DNA of 64,000 nucleotides, from assembly GCF_012395255.1 (NCBI RefSeq), contig NZ_JAAZQD010000001.1, positions 682,001 through 746,000 of the forward strand. The letters are read 5' to 3'. Position numbers and translations under genes: made by a program. Source of the stretch: Oleiagrimonas citrea. GTDB lineage: Bacteria > Pseudomonadota > Gammaproteobacteria > Xanthomonadales > Rhodanobacteraceae. Under the pieces are notes generated by a model. That model was not told where the DNA came from. It did no database searches and was given only the letters and a program-made list of their open reading frames with translations. Shown one piece after another: positions 7,542 through 20,004 of this stretch (its first letter is position 1; the number at the start of each line of letters is the position of its first letter).

Positions 7542-9854
7542 ATGAAGCGTATCGCCGCCCTGATCCTGCTTGCCTCCATGACCGCCAAGGCCATGGCCAT
7601 GCAGCCGTTCACGATCTCCGACATCCGCGTCGACGGCCTGCAGCGCATTGCTGCGGGCACGGTCTACAGCTACCTGCCGGTCGCCAAGGGCGACACCCTG
7701 ACCGAAGCCAATGCCAAGCAGTCCATCAAGGCACTGTTCAATACCGGCTTCTTCAGCGACGTCGAGCTGGAACGCCAGGGCGACATCCTGGTCATCAAGG
7801 TCGTCGAACGGCCGTCCATCGCCAAGCTCAACATCCGCGGCAACAAGGCCATCAAGACCGACGACCTGAAGAAGGGCCTGAAGCAGATCGGCCTGACCGA
7901 GGGCGACACCTTCGACCCGCTGGCGCTGAGCCGCGTGCAGGACGAACTGATCACGCAGTACTACAACCGCGGCAAGTACAACGTCTCGGTGAAGACCCAC
8001 GTCACGCACCTGGACCGCAACCGCGTCTCGCTGGACATCGTCGTGCGCGAGGGCAAGACCGCGCGCATCAAGGCCATCAACATCGTCGGCAACACGACCT
8101 TCAGCGACAAGCAGATCCGCGACAATTTCGAATCCGACACCAGCAACTGGCTGTCCTGGTACACCAAGGACGACCAGTACTCGAAGGAAAAACTCTCCGG
8201 CGATCTCAAGAAGCTCGATTCGTACTACATGAATCGCGGCTACGCGGACTTCAACATCAACTCCACGCAGGTGATGATCAGTCCGAACAAGCGCAAGATG
8301 TACATCACCGCCAACATCAAGCAGGGCGAGGTGTACAAGATTTCCGACGTGCACCTGCTGGGCAATCTGGTGCTGCCCGAGAAGACCATCCGCAAGCTGG
8401 TCTTCATGCAGAAGGGCGACACCTTCAATCGCTACCTGGTCGAGCAGAGCAAGAAGGCGATCAAGAACGTGCTGTCCAACATCGGCTACGCCTTCGCCGA
8501 AGTGCAGGTCGTGCCTAAGCTGGACAAGAAGAACCGCACCGCGGACATGACCTTCTACATCAAGCCGGGCAAGCGCGTGTACGTGCGCCGCATCAATTTC
8601 CAGGGCAACACCAAGACCCAGGATTCGGTGCTGCGCCGCGAGATGCGCCAGCCGGAAGGCGCCTGGTACTCGCAGGCCGCGATCGACGCCTCCAAGCGCC
8701 GTCTGCAGACCCTGGGCTACTTCAAGGACGACGTGAAGGTCGACACCCAGCGCGTGCCGGGCACCGACGACGAAGTGGATCTGAACGTCAAGGTCGAGGA
8801 GAAATCCTCCGGCAGCCTGATGTTCGGCGTCGGCTACTCGCAGTACTCGGGCGTGATCCTCAGCGCCTCGGTGTCGCAGAACAACTTCCTCGGCAGCGGC
8901 GACAAGTTCTCCGTGGCCGTGCAGCACAGCAGCTACTACTCGCAGATCCAGCTGGGCTACGTGAACCCGTATCTGACCGACGACGGCGTCAGCATCGGCT
9001 ACAACGCCACGTACAGCAAACTGGACTACGGCAATACCGACTTCGCCAACTACACCAACAGCACCCGCTCGTTCTCGACGACCGTCGGCGTGCCGGTCAG
9101 CGAAGTCGACCGCCTGCAGTTCGGTCTGGGCCTGACCAGCAACAAGATCAATCTGTTCCCGGGCTTCTCGCCGCAGGAACTGGTCGATTACCAGAACCTG
9201 ATCGGAAACAAGACCGTCCACTCCTGGACCGGAACCATCGGTTACTCGCGCGACACGCGCAATTACTACTGGGCGCCGACCACCGGCGGCGTGGAGTCCC
9301 TGTCCATCAACGCGGCCCTGCCCGGTTCCACCGTGCAGTTCTGGAAGGCCTTCTACCACGGCAACCATTACTGGCCCGTCGGCGGCGGTTTCGTGTTGCT
9401 GCTCGATGGCGAAGTCGGCTATGGCAAGACCTACGGCAAGGACAAGAAGTACGGCTTCCCGTTCTGGGAGAACTACTATGCCGGCGGCGTGCGTGACGTC
9501 CGCGGCTTCCAGGACAACACACTGGGTCCGCGCGCCTACGTCCCGGCCTACGGCTATTCGCAGCCGGTCGGCGGCGCCTTCAAGGTCAAGGGCACCGCGC
9601 AGGTGTTCCTGCCGATTCCCGCCCTGAAGGACGTCAGTACCGCCCGTGTCGCCGCCTTCGTCGACGTCGGCAACGTGTACAAGGACTACAACTCCTTCAA
9701 CGCCAAGGATCTGCGCGCCTCCTACGGCCTGTCGCTGCAGTGGCAGGCGCCGATCGGTCCGCTGGTGATCAGCTTTGCGGTGCCGTTCCGCGACCAGCCG
9801 CAGGATCGCCGCTACGAGGAACGCCTGCAGTTCACCTTCGGCAACCAGTTCTGA
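7542..9854 (+). CDS. bamA: outer membrane protein assembly factor BamA
   Basis: Central Omp85 subunit of the BAM complex that inserts beta-barrel proteins in the outer membrane. The 770-residue product begins with a signal peptide (MKRIAALILLASMTAKAMA). Five POTRA domains follow, roughly residues 20-420; the first begins FTISDIRVDGLQRIAAGTVY. A C-terminal 16-strand barrel completes the protein. The barrel carries the loop-6 VRGF-type motif (VRDVRGFQDNTLGPR, around residue 650) and ends in Phe (LQFTFGNQF), as expected of a beta signal. The ATG at 7542 lies 64 bases after rseP. The next gene is lpxD, with no skp in between. Confidence 0.98.
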   Translation: MKRIAALILLASMTAKAMAMQPFTISDIRVDGLQRIAAGTVYSYLPVAKGDTLTEANAKQSIKALFNTGFFSDVELERQGDILVIKVVERPSIAKLNIRGNKAIKTDDLKKGLKQIGLTEGDTFDPLALSRVQDELITQYYNRGKYNVSVKTHVTHLDRNRVSLDIVVREGKTARIKAINIVGNTTFSDKQIRDNFESDTSNWLSWYTKDDQYSKEKLSGDLKKLDSYYMNRGYADFNINSTQVMISPNKRKMYITANIKQGEVYKISDVHLLGNLVLPEKTIRKLVFMQKGDTFNRYLVEQSKKAIKNVLSNIGYAFAEVQVVPKLDKKNRTADMTFYIKPGKRVYVRRINFQGNTKTQDSVLRREMRQPEGAWYSQAAIDASKRRLQTLGYFKDDVKVDTQRVPGTDDEVDLNVKVEEKSSGSLMFGVGYSQYSGVILSASVSQNNFLGSGDKFSVAVQHSSYYSQIQLGYVNPYLTDDGVSIGYNATYSKLDYGNTDFANYTNSTRSFSTTVGVPVSEVDRLQFGLGLTSNKINLFPGFSPQELVDYQNLIGNKTVHSWTGTIGYSRDTRNYYWAPTTGGVESLSINAALPGSTVQFWKAFYHGNHYWPVGGGFVLLLDGEVGYGKTYGKDKKYGFPFWENYYAGGVRDVRGFQDNTLGPRAYVPAYGYSQPVGGAFKVKGTAQVFLPIPALKDVSTARVAAFVDVGNVYKDYNSFNAKDLRASYGLSLQWQAPIGPLVISFAVPFRDQPQDRRYEERLQFTFGNQF

Positions 9855-9931
9855 GCGTTGCCGGCATGATCCCGTATGGCCGTCCCGGCGTTCCCGGAGC
9901 GGCCTCACGGGCAATCCGGGCCGCCAGGTCG

Positions 9932-9937
9932 TAGAAT
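9932..9937 (+). promoter_or_regulatory. candidate -10 box upstream of lpxD
   Basis: TAGAAT lies in the 197-base bamA-lpxD spacer, 114 bases before the lpxD start. No clear -35 is seen. It may give the lpx genes their own promoter. Confidence 0.25.
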
Positions 9938-10051
9938 CCGACAGGATCGGATCCGTCGCGTTCGCGGTTTTCGCGCCCAACGCGGTCGTTCCGGGCACGT
10001 CATTCGACCACTGGTCCATTGCATAGCCGCTCGGCGGCAGGGGAGCACCGT

Positions 10052-11071
10052 GTGAGCCGTTACACACTGGCCGAACTGGCCGAACGTTTCGACGTGCAGG
10101 TACAGGGCGACGCCGAGACTCTCATCGAAGGCGTCGGCACGCTGGCCTCGTCCGGGCCGGGCCAGCTGACTTTCCTGGCCAACAGCCGCTATACCGCGCA
10201 GATGCGCGAAACCGGCGCCTCCGCGGTGGTTCTCGACGCGGATTCGGCGGACGAATGCCCGACCCCCGCCCTGATCGCACGCGACCCGTATCTCGCCTTC
10301 GCCAAGATCGCCGCCCTGTTCGAGAAACGTGCCGCGGCCGAACCCGGCATCCACCCGACCGCCGTGGTTTCGCCCAGCGCCGAAGTGGCCGAGACCGCCT
10401 GCATCGGGCCGTACTGCGTCATCGAGGACAACGCGCGCGTCGAGGACGGCGCGGTACTCGGTCCCTACTGCATGGTCGGCCCGGACTGCGTGATCGGCGC
10501 GCAGTCGCGACTGGTCGCCCGCGTGACCCTGGTCATTCGCGTGCGCCTCGGCCGACGCGTGCTGGTGCATCCGGGCGTGGTGATCGGCGCGGACGGCTTC
10601 GGCATCGCCGTCGATGCCGGGCACTGGACCAAGGTGCCGCAGCTCGGCGGCGTGCGCATCGGCGACGACTGCGAAATCGGCGCCAACACCACCATCGACC
10701 GCGGCGCCCTGGAAGACACCGTGCTGGCCGAAGACGTGCGTCTGGACAACCAGATCCAGATCGCCCACAACGTGCAGATCGGCGCACACACCGCCATGGC
10801 CGGTTGCAGCGCGGTGGCCGGCAGCGCGAAAATCGGCAGCTGGTGCCTGGTCGGCGGCGACGCCGGCATCCTCGGGCATCTGGAAGTGACCGATCGGGTT
10901 ACCATTACCTCCAAGAGTCTGGTGACGCATTCGATTCGCGAACCAGGCGAATATTCATCCGGCGTGCCGCTGCAGGAAAACCGCCTGTGGCGACGCAACG
11001 CCGCACGTTTCAAGAAACTGGACGAGTACGCGCGCCGCCTCACGGCGCTGGAAAGGAAAGATCATGACTGA
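10052..11071 (+). CDS. lpxD: UDP-3-O-(3-hydroxyacyl)glucosamine N-acyltransferase
   Basis: Adds the amide-linked 3-hydroxyacyl chain in lipid A synthesis (third step). I place the start at GTG 10052 (encoding MSRYTLAELAERF), because CAGGGGAG ends 7 bases upstream and the product then aligns with E. coli LpxD at its first residues. It has 339 residues. The N-terminal uridine-binding domain is followed by left-handed beta-helix hexapeptide repeats from about residue 100. The catalytic His in IQIAHNVQIGAHTAMAG falls at residue 239, the same number as in E. coli. The gene overlaps fabZ by 8 bases. Confidence 0.97.
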   Translation: MSRYTLAELAERFDVQVQGDAETLIEGVGTLASSGPGQLTFLANSRYTAQMRETGASAVVLDADSADECPTPALIARDPYLAFAKIAALFEKRAAAEPGIHPTAVVSPSAEVAETACIGPYCVIEDNARVEDGAVLGPYCMVGPDCVIGAQSRLVARVTLVIRVRLGRRVLVHPGVVIGADGFGIAVDAGHWTKVPQLGGVRIGDDCEIGANTTIDRGALEDTVLAEDVRLDNQIQIAHNVQIGAHTAMAGCSAVAGSAKIGSWCLVGGDAGILGHLEVTDRVTITSKSLVTHSIREPGEYSSGVPLQENRLWRRNAARFKKLDEYARRLTALERKDHD

Positions 11072-11522
11072 CGCCATCAAGTTGCCGGTGAACGTGGAGC
11101 AGATCCAGGAGCTCCTACCGCACCGCTATCCCTTCCTTCTGGTCGATCGCGTGATCGAACTGGAGCCCGGCGAGCGCGTTGTCGCGATCAAGAACGTCTC
11201 CATGAACGAGCCGTTCTTCCAGGGCCACTTCCCCAACCATCCGGTCATGCCCGGCGTGCTGGTGATCGAAGCGATGGCCCAGGCCGCAGGCACCCTGATC
11301 ATGCTCAGCAACCAGAGCAACTCGGACACCAATCCCCTTTTCTACCTGGCCAAGGTCGACAAGGCACGCTTCTCCGCCAAGGTGGTGCCGGGCGACCAGC
11401 TGCGTCTGGAAGTGCGCCTGAAGCGTATGCTGCGAGGCATGGGCCTGTTCGAGGCTCGCGCGGTAGTGGACGGCAACGAAGTGGCCAGTTGCGAACTGAT
11501 GTGCGCCGGTCGCGCCGAGTGA
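11064..11522 (+). CDS. fabZ: (3R)-hydroxyacyl-ACP dehydratase
   Basis: Dehydrates beta-hydroxyacyl-ACP in fatty acid elongation and competes with LpxA and LpxD for the same substrate pool. It is a 152-residue hotdog-fold protein. [14 protein letters not shown] opens the fold; the catalytic pair is His55 in [14 protein letters not shown] and Glu69 in VLVIEAMAQ. The ATG overlaps the end of lpxD and is followed 10 bases later by lpxA, so the three are probably translated in a coupled way. Confidence 0.98.
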   Translation: MTDAIKLPVNVEQIQELLPHRYPFLLVDRVIELEPGERVVAIKNVSMNEPFFQGHFPNHPVMPGVLVIEAMAQAAGTLIMLSNQSNSDTNPLFYLAKVDKARFSAKVVPGDQLRLEVRLKRMLRGMGLFEARAVVDGNEVASCELMCAGRAE

Positions 11523-11532
11523 GGTCAATGCG

Positions 11533-12306
11533 ATGATTCACGCCAGTGCCCAGATCGACCCCAAGGCCCGCCTCGCCGACAATGTCCAGGTCGGTGCGTT
11601 CAGCGTCATCGGCGCGGACGTGGAAATCGGCGCAGGCACGGTCATCGGACCGCACGTGGTCATCGAAGGCCCCACCCGCATCGGCGAAGGCAACCACATC
11701 CACTCGTTCGCCTCGATCGGCGGCGACGCCCAGGACAAGAAGTACCACGGCGAGCGCACCGAACTGATCATCGGCGACAACAACGTCTTCCGCGAATTCG
11801 TCACCATTAATCGCGGCACGGGCGACGGCGGCGGCGCGACCCGCATCGGCAACGACAATTGGTTCCTGGCCTACGTGCATATTGCCCACGACTGCCAGGT
11901 CGGCAACCACACCGTGTTCTCCAACAACGCCTCGCTGGCGGGACACGTGGAAGTCGGCGACTGGGTCATCATGGCCGGATTCAGCGGCGTGCATCAGTTC
12001 TGCAAGATCGGTGATCACGCCTTCGTCGGCATGGGCTGCCTGGTCGGTGCCGACGTGCCGCCCTTCGTCATCATGGGCAAGCAGGAGCACGGCCGGCCGC
12101 GCGGCATCAACAGCGAAGGTCTGAAGCGCCGCGGCTTCGAGCCGGAACGCATCGCCACCATCCGGCGCGCCTACCGCACGCTGTACATGGCGGGCCTGCC
12201 GCTGGCCGAAGCGCGCGAGCGATTGAACGAACAGGCCGGCTCCAGCGAGGATGTGCAAGCCATGCTCGACTTCATTGACAGCAGCGAACGCTCGCTGAAG
12301 CGCTGA
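11533..12306 (+). CDS. lpxA: UDP-N-acetylglucosamine acyltransferase
   Basis: First enzyme of lipid A synthesis; transfers a 3-hydroxyacyl chain from ACP to UDP-GlcNAc. It has 257 residues. The N-terminal two-thirds are hexapeptide repeats (for example [19 protein letters not shown]). The catalytic His is His119 in [17 protein letters not shown]. The helical C-terminal domain starts around [11 protein letters not shown], identical to the E. coli motif. It lies in the lpxD-fabZ-lpxA-lpxB cluster. Confidence 0.98.
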   Translation: MIHASAQIDPKARLADNVQVGAFSVIGADVEIGAGTVIGPHVVIEGPTRIGEGNHIHSFASIGGDAQDKKYHGERTELIIGDNNVFREFVTINRGTGDGGGATRIGNDNWFLAYVHIAHDCQVGNHTVFSNNASLAGHVEVGDWVIMAGFSGVHQFCKIGDHAFVGMGCLVGADVPPFVIMGKQEHGRPRGINSEGLKRRGFEPERIATIRRAYRTLYMAGLPLAEARERLNEQAGSSEDVQAMLDFIDSSERSLKR

Positions 12307-12311
12307 ACTTC

Positions 12312-12327
12312 CCGCCGAACTCGGCGG
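12312..12327 (+). repeat. small hairpin after lpxA
   Basis: CCGCCG and CGGCGG pair across a 4-base loop just past the lpxA stop. It lies 25 bases before a much longer palindrome in the same lpxA-lpxB spacer. Confidence 0.4.
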
Positions 12328-12352
12328 CGGCTCGATGAACCCTTTCCAACAT

Positions 12353-12380
12353 GCGCTTTCGTCGCGCGCGACGAAAGCGC
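12353..12380 (+). repeat. perfect 28-bp palindrome in the lpxA-lpxB spacer
   Basis: The left arm GCGCTTTCGTCGCG (12353-12366) is the exact reverse complement of the right arm CGCGACGAAAGCGC (12367-12380). The palindrome lies 24 bases before the lpxB ATG. A related shorter hairpin, CGCTTTCG with CGGAAGCG, starts at 14855 upstream of dnaE, so this may be a dispersed REP-like element. Confidence 0.75.
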
Positions 12381-12403
12381 CGATGTCCCGTATTCTCTGG
12401 CGG

Positions 12404-13609
12404 ATGAGCGAAGCACTCCCCGAATCCCGAACCGAGGCGGCCGCACCGACCATCGCATTGATCGCCGGCGAAGCCTCGGGTGACCAGCTCGGCGGCGCAT
12501 TGATCCAGGCCCTGCGGCAACGCTATCCGAACGCACGCATCGTCGGCGTCGGCGGTCCGCGCATGCACGACGCAGGCTTCGAGGCCTGGCGCGATATCCA
12601 CGAGCTCTCGGTGATGGGCTTCCTGGAAGTGCTCAAGCACCTGCCGCGACTGCTGAAGCTGCGCCGCGACCTGATCCGGCGCATCGCTGCGCTGCGTCCG
12701 GACGTGGTCGTCGGTATCGACGCCCCGGATTTCAATCTGGGCCTCGAACGCGCGCTGAAGCGCCGCGGGCTGCGCACCGTGCACTATGTCAGCCCCTCGG
12801 TCTGGGCCTGGCGCGAGAAACGCGCGGAAAAGATCGGACAGAGCGCCGATCGCGTGCTGTGCCTGTTCCCGATGGAACCGGAGATCTACGCGCGTCACGG
12901 CGTCGACGCCCGCTTCGTCGGCCACCCACTGGCCGACCGTTTCCCACTGGTTGCCGATCGTCACGGCGCACGCGAAACACTCGATCTGGCGCAGAACATC
13001 CCGGTTCTGGCCGTGCTTCCTGGCAGCCGAGCCTCCGAAGTGGAGCGGCTCGGGCAGGTCTTTCTTGACGCCGCCGCGCGCGTGGCGCAGTCCATCCCCG
13101 GCCTGCGCATCGTCGTGCCGGCCGCCAACGCGCGCTGTCGCGAGGTGCTGCAGCGTCTGATCTCGCTGGCACCCAATGCTCCCCTGACCCTGCTGGACGG
13201 CCAGGCGCACGAAGCCATGCTCGCCGCCGACGTGGTGCTGCTGGCCTCGGGTACGGCGACGCTGGAAGCCATGCTGGCCAAGCGACCGATGGTGGTCGGC
13301 TATCGCGTCGCGCCGATGACCTACCGTTTCGTGCAGGCGCTGAAACTGATCAAGACCGACACCTTCGCGCTGCCCAATATCCTGGCCGGCCAGCGTCTGG
13401 TGCCGGAACTGATGCAGGATGACTGCACCGTCGACAAGGTCACCGAGGCCGTTCTCGCGTTGTTCCGCGACAGCCAGCGCCGCGGCAATATCGTCGCCGC
13501 CTTCGAAGCGCTGCACCGCGAACTCAATGGCCACCATGACGGCAGCGCCGCGGAACAGGCGGCCGAGACCATCGCCGAACTGCTGCCCGACACGGCGCAC
13601 GCGCGCTGA
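12404..13609 (+). CDS. lpxB: lipid-A-disaccharide synthase
   Basis: GT19 glycosyltransferase that joins 2,3-diacylglucosamine-1-P to UDP-diacylglucosamine; a peripheral inner-membrane enzyme. I choose ATG 12404 ([27 protein letters not shown]). It gives 401 residues, against 382 in E. coli. The alternative ATG at 12335 would translate through a 28-bp palindrome and adds 23 unconserved residues. Motifs: [55 protein letters not shown] and [20 protein letters not shown]. The stop is one base from the rnhB start. Confidence 0.96.
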   Translation: MSEALPESRTEAAAPTIALIAGEASGDQLGGALIQALRQRYPNARIVGVGGPRMHDAGFEAWRDIHELSVMGFLEVLKHLPRLLKLRRDLIRRIAALRPDVVVGIDAPDFNLGLERALKRRGLRTVHYVSPSVWAWREKRAEKIGQSADRVLCLFPMEPEIYARHGVDARFVGHPLADRFPLVADRHGARETLDLAQNIPVLAVLPGSRASEVERLGQVFLDAAARVAQSIPGLRIVVPAANARCREVLQRLISLAPNAPLTLLDGQAHEAMLAADVVLLASGTATLEAMLAKRPMVVGYRVAPMTYRFVQALKLIKTDTFALPNILAGQRLVPELMQDDCTVDKVTEAVLALFRDSQRRGNIVAAFEALHRELNGHHDGSAAEQAAETIAELLPDTAHAR

Positions 13610-13610
13610 C

Positions 13611-14234
13611 ATGCCACGCCGCCGCCCCGTCAGCGCGCGCCTGGATCGCGATTTGCGCATCGCCGGCGTCGACGAGGCCGGTCGCGGGCCGCTGGCTGGT
13701 CCGGTCGTCGTCGCGGCCGTGATTCTCGACCCGGCACGAACGATTCGCGGTCTCGACGATTCCAAGCAGCTCAGCGAGACGCGTCGCGAAACGCTCTACG
13801 AGCGCATCGTGGAACGCGCGCTGGCCTGGCGCATCGTGTTCGTCGAATGCCCGCAGATCGACCGCATCAACATCTACCAGGCCACCATGCAGGGCATGCG
13901 CGAGGCGGCCTGCGGCCTCGATCCGACCGCCGAATACGTGCTCGTGGACGGCAACAAGGTGCCTCCGGGACTGTCCTGCGAGGCACAGGCCATCGTCGGT
14001 GGCGATGGCCTCGAACCTAGCATCGGCGCCGCATCGATCCTGGCCAAGGTCGCCCGCGACCGGCACATGCAGGCGCTGGACGAGCGCTATCCCGGCTACG
14101 GCTTCGCCCGCCACAAGGGCTACGGCGTTCCCGAGCACCTCGATGCGCTGCAGCGGCTGGGCCCCTGTCCCGAACACCGTCGCAGCTTCGCACCAGTGCG
14201 AAAACTACTGGAACCCGGCCTGTTCGACGCGTGA
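13611..14234 (+). CDS. rnhB: ribonuclease HII
   Basis: Removes misincorporated ribonucleotides and RNA primers from DNA duplexes. It has 207 residues. The catalytic acidic residues are Asp21 and Glu22 in [15 protein letters not shown] and Asp113 in LVDGNKVP. The family blocks [10 protein letters not shown] and [15 protein letters not shown] are also present, as is the C-terminal [29 protein letters not shown]. The ATG lies one base past lpxB, as in E. coli, where the two also adjoin, followed by dnaE. Confidence 0.97.
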   Translation: MPRRRPVSARLDRDLRIAGVDEAGRGPLAGPVVVAAVILDPARTIRGLDDSKQLSETRRETLYERIVERALAWRIVFVECPQIDRINIYQATMQGMREAACGLDPTAEYVLVDGNKVPPGLSCEAQAIVGGDGLEPSIGAASILAKVARDRHMQALDERYPGYGFARHKGYGVPEHLDALQRLGPCPEHRRSFAPVRKLLEPGLFDA

Positions 14235-14355
14235 CTTGCGCCCTATTCCATGGCGCCGCGATCGGAGTACAGTGGACCTACGGACCGAGGTTTACGCCGC
14301 ACGCGGCACCTACGGGACCAGGAAGCCGCGGCGGCTCCACACGAGGAGCCTGGCC

Positions 14356-14763
14356 ATGAATGTTTCCGATTCTCGCCAACCCGCATCCGCTGCATCCCAC
14401 CCTTTGAATCTGCGTGAGCTCGCGCCGCAGCTGCGCGACATGCTCGCCGACGAAGACTGGCTGCCCGCCTGCCAGGATCTGACCAAGCTGGACGAACTGC
14501 TGTACCGCATCGACACCGATCCGCAATGCGGCGACGAAGCGCCCGACCCCGACGTCGCGCTGCTGATCGCGGCGCACCAGGATTTCTGCCATTTCCGCCG
14601 CGCCATGGCGGCTCGCCTCAACATCCCCGACGACAAGCCGCTGCACATTACCCCCGACGAATGGCTGCAGCTGCGTCTGCGACACGGAACCACGCCCGAA
14701 AGTCTGCGCCCGTACGCCAAATACCGGTCGGAAGGCGACGATCGCTTCCACATCGTCGACTGA
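14356..14763 (+). CDS. conserved-looking hypothetical protein
   Basis: A 135-residue soluble protein that I do not recognise. The ATG at 14356 (MNVSDSRQ) has a good ribosome site, GAGGAG, seven bases upstream. The sequence has no signal peptide or membrane segment. It is acidic and mostly helical in appearance, with LRELAPQLRDMLADEDWL, DPDVALLIAAHQDFCHFRRAM and ITPDEWLQLRLRHGTTPESLRPYAKY. Codon use matches its neighbours. It sits between rnhB and dnaE, which are usually adjacent, so it may be a lineage-specific addition. A role in replication is only suggested by position. Confidence 0.75.
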   Translation: MNVSDSRQPASAASHPLNLRELAPQLRDMLADEDWLPACQDLTKLDELLYRIDTDPQCGDEAPDPDVALLIAAHQDFCHFRRAMAARLNIPDDKPLHITPDEWLQLRLRHGTTPESLRPYAKYRSEGDDRFHIVD

Positions 14764-14929
14764 AGCTCGCCTGCACGCCCCGCATCGGATGCTTGTCCAC
14801 CATTCCGCGCATCGCTAGGGTACGATCTGCGGCGCGCCGGCCCCGAACTGGATGCGCTTTCGTCGAACGGAAGCGGTCAACGCGCCGCCGAAGCACTACA
14901 CTGTCAGGAAGCTCCCAGCGCGCGTCGCG

Positions 14930-18475
<3,546 letters not shown>

Positions 18476-18507
18476 GTCGCACTTGCGTGCTGCGACCTCC
18501 TGTCGCA
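18476..18507 (+). repeat. three-segment inverted repeat between dnaE and accA
   Basis: GTCGCA (18476-18481), TGCGAC (18491-18496) and GTCGCA again (18502-18507) mean the middle segment can pair with either flank, giving two mutually exclusive hairpins. It begins directly after the dnaE stop. It is upstream of the candidate accA -10 box, so it could affect only read-through transcripts or act as a protein site. Confidence 0.5.
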
Positions 18508-18524
18508 GACCGGTCCGGTCCAGC

Positions 18525-18530
18525 TATACT
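18525..18530 (+). promoter_or_regulatory. candidate -10 box for accA
   Basis: TATACT lies 30 bases upstream of the accA ATG. The -35 region is poor (best hexamer near 18500-18507). Assignment rests on the -10 match and position. Confidence 0.35.
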
Positions 18531-18560
18531 TCGAGCTTTACACAGTCGAACATGCGCCGA

Positions 18561-19520
18561 ATGAACGCGAACTTCCTCGATTTCGAACAACCGATCGCCG
18601 AACTGGATGCGAAGATCGAAGAGCTTCGCCACGCCAGCCATGGACAGGCGTTCGACATCGACGAGGAAGTCGCGCGCCTGCGCGGCAAGCTCAAGACCAA
18701 GACTGCGGAGATCTTCAAGAATCTCACGCCGTGGCAGGTCTGCCAGATCTCGCGCCATCCGATGCGTCCCTACACGCTCGACTACATCGATGTGATGTGC
18801 GAGGAGTTCCACGAACTGGCCGGCGACCGCACCTACGCCGACGATGGCGCCATCGTCGGCGGCCTGGGCCGTATCAACGGCCGCTCGGTGATGATCATCG
18901 GCCATCAGAAGGCCCGCGACACCAAGGGCAAGATCCGCCGCAACTTCGGCATGCCGCGTCCGGAGGGCTACCGCAAGGCGTTGCGCCTGATGCAGCTGGC
19001 CGAGCGCTTCGACATTCCGCTGCTGACCCTGATCGACACCATGGGTGCCTACCCCGGCGTCGGTGCCGAGGAACGCGGCCAGAGCGAAGCCATCGCTCGC
19101 AACCTGCTGGAAATGGCCGAACTGAAGGTGCCGGTCGTGTGCACCGTGATCGGCGAGGGCGGCTCCGGCGGCGCGCTGGCCATCGGCGTCGGCGACCGCA
19201 TCAACATGCTGCAGTACTCGACCTACTCGGTCATCACGCCGGAAGGCTGCGCCTCGATCCTGTGGAAAAGCGCGGAGAAGGCCAAGATCGCCGCCGAGGC
19301 GCTGCAGATGACCGCACAGCAGCTGATGGAGCTGGGCCTGATCGACAAGATCCTGCGCGAACCACTGGGCGGCGCACACCGCAACCCGCACGGCACCGGC
19401 ATCCGCCTGAAGACCATGCTGCTCAACCAGCTGGACGAACTCGAGGGCCTGTCGACCCAGGACCTGCTCGAGAAGCGCTACCAGCGCCTGCGCAGCTTCG
19501 GCGCCTACAGCGGCGCGTGA
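18561..19520 (+). CDS. accA: acetyl-CoA carboxylase carboxyltransferase subunit alpha
   Basis: With AccD it transfers CO2 from carboxybiotin to acetyl-CoA, the first step of fatty acid synthesis. The start ATG at 18561 ([19 protein letters not shown]) gives 319 residues, identical to E. coli; another in-frame ATG is three codons upstream. Conserved stretches are [51 protein letters not shown] and [16 protein letters not shown], the last forming the oxyanion region. The end overlaps the GTG start of the next gene. Confidence 0.98.
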   Translation: MNANFLDFEQPIAELDAKIEELRHASHGQAFDIDEEVARLRGKLKTKTAEIFKNLTPWQVCQISRHPMRPYTLDYIDVMCEEFHELAGDRTYADDGAIVGGLGRINGRSVMIIGHQKARDTKGKIRRNFGMPRPEGYRKALRLMQLAERFDIPLLTLIDTMGAYPGVGAEERGQSEAIARNLLEMAELKVPVVCTVIGEGGSGGALAIGVGDRINMLQYSTYSVITPEGCASILWKSAEKAKIAAEALQMTAQQLMELGLIDKILREPLGGAHRNPHGTGIRLKTMLLNQLDELEGLSTQDLLEKRYQRLRSFGAYSGA

Positions 19521-19933
19521 GCGACACCAGAGTGGCCGTTGCCTGCATCGGCCATATCAACCTGCGCGCATCGGAAACCATGATCGAACGCCTGCGTGCG
19601 TTCTACCGCGAGGTCGTCGGCCTGCGCGAAGGCCCTCGCCCGCACTTCCGTTCCGGCTCCCGCGGCTACTGGCTGTACGCCGGAGACCGCGATGTGATGC
19701 ATCTGACCATCGACCCTCACGACGCCGACGTCGCCCCGCCGCGTGACACGGCCTTCAACCATATCGCCTTTGCCTGCCGCGGCCTGTCCGACACCCTGCT
19801 TCGCCTGCGCGAAGCAGGCATCGACTTCGTCGTCGATCAGGTCGACGCGTTGCAGCAAGTCCAGCTGTTTCTGACAGACCCCGCCGGTACCGCGGTCGAA
19901 CTGACCTTCACCGCCGAACCGCTGCCCGTCTGA
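19517..19933 (+). CDS. VOC (glyoxalase/dioxygenase-fold) family protein
   Basis: A 138-residue single-domain metalloprotein of the vicinal-oxygen-chelate fold, containing two beta-alpha-beta-beta-beta modules. The likely start is GTG 19517, whose last two bases begin the TGA stop of accA (GTGA coupling). Candidate metal ligands are His in CIGHINLRA, His in [13 protein letters not shown] and Glu in GTAVELTF. The middle [17 protein letters not shown] is typical of the fold. The substrate cannot be told from sequence; relatives include dioxygenases, glyoxalases and antibiotic-binding proteins. Confidence 0.85.
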   Translation: MSDTRVAVACIGHINLRASETMIERLRAFYREVVGLREGPRPHFRSGSRGYWLYAGDRDVMHLTIDPHDADVAPPRDTAFNHIAFACRGLSDTLLRLREAGIDFVVDQVDALQQVQLFLTDPAGTAVELTFTAEPLPV

Positions 19934-20004
19934 GCCGACCCGCGTCGCCCCACGCGCCGCGGCAACGCGTTACCATCGCCCCAACGCCGTCACGGAACCG
20001 ACCC

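Noticed and set aside
9855-10051. A shortened skp or a small gene in the bamA-lpxD spacer
   Set aside because: Only 197 bases, no frame with Skp-like coiled-coil sequence, and no convincing ribosome site before the lpxD GTG.
7488-10067. Long minus-strand open frame opposite bamA
   Set aside because: Composition is that of a shadow frame (Val/His/Asp/Gly-rich), with no ribosome site and no domain; bamA on the plus strand is unambiguous.
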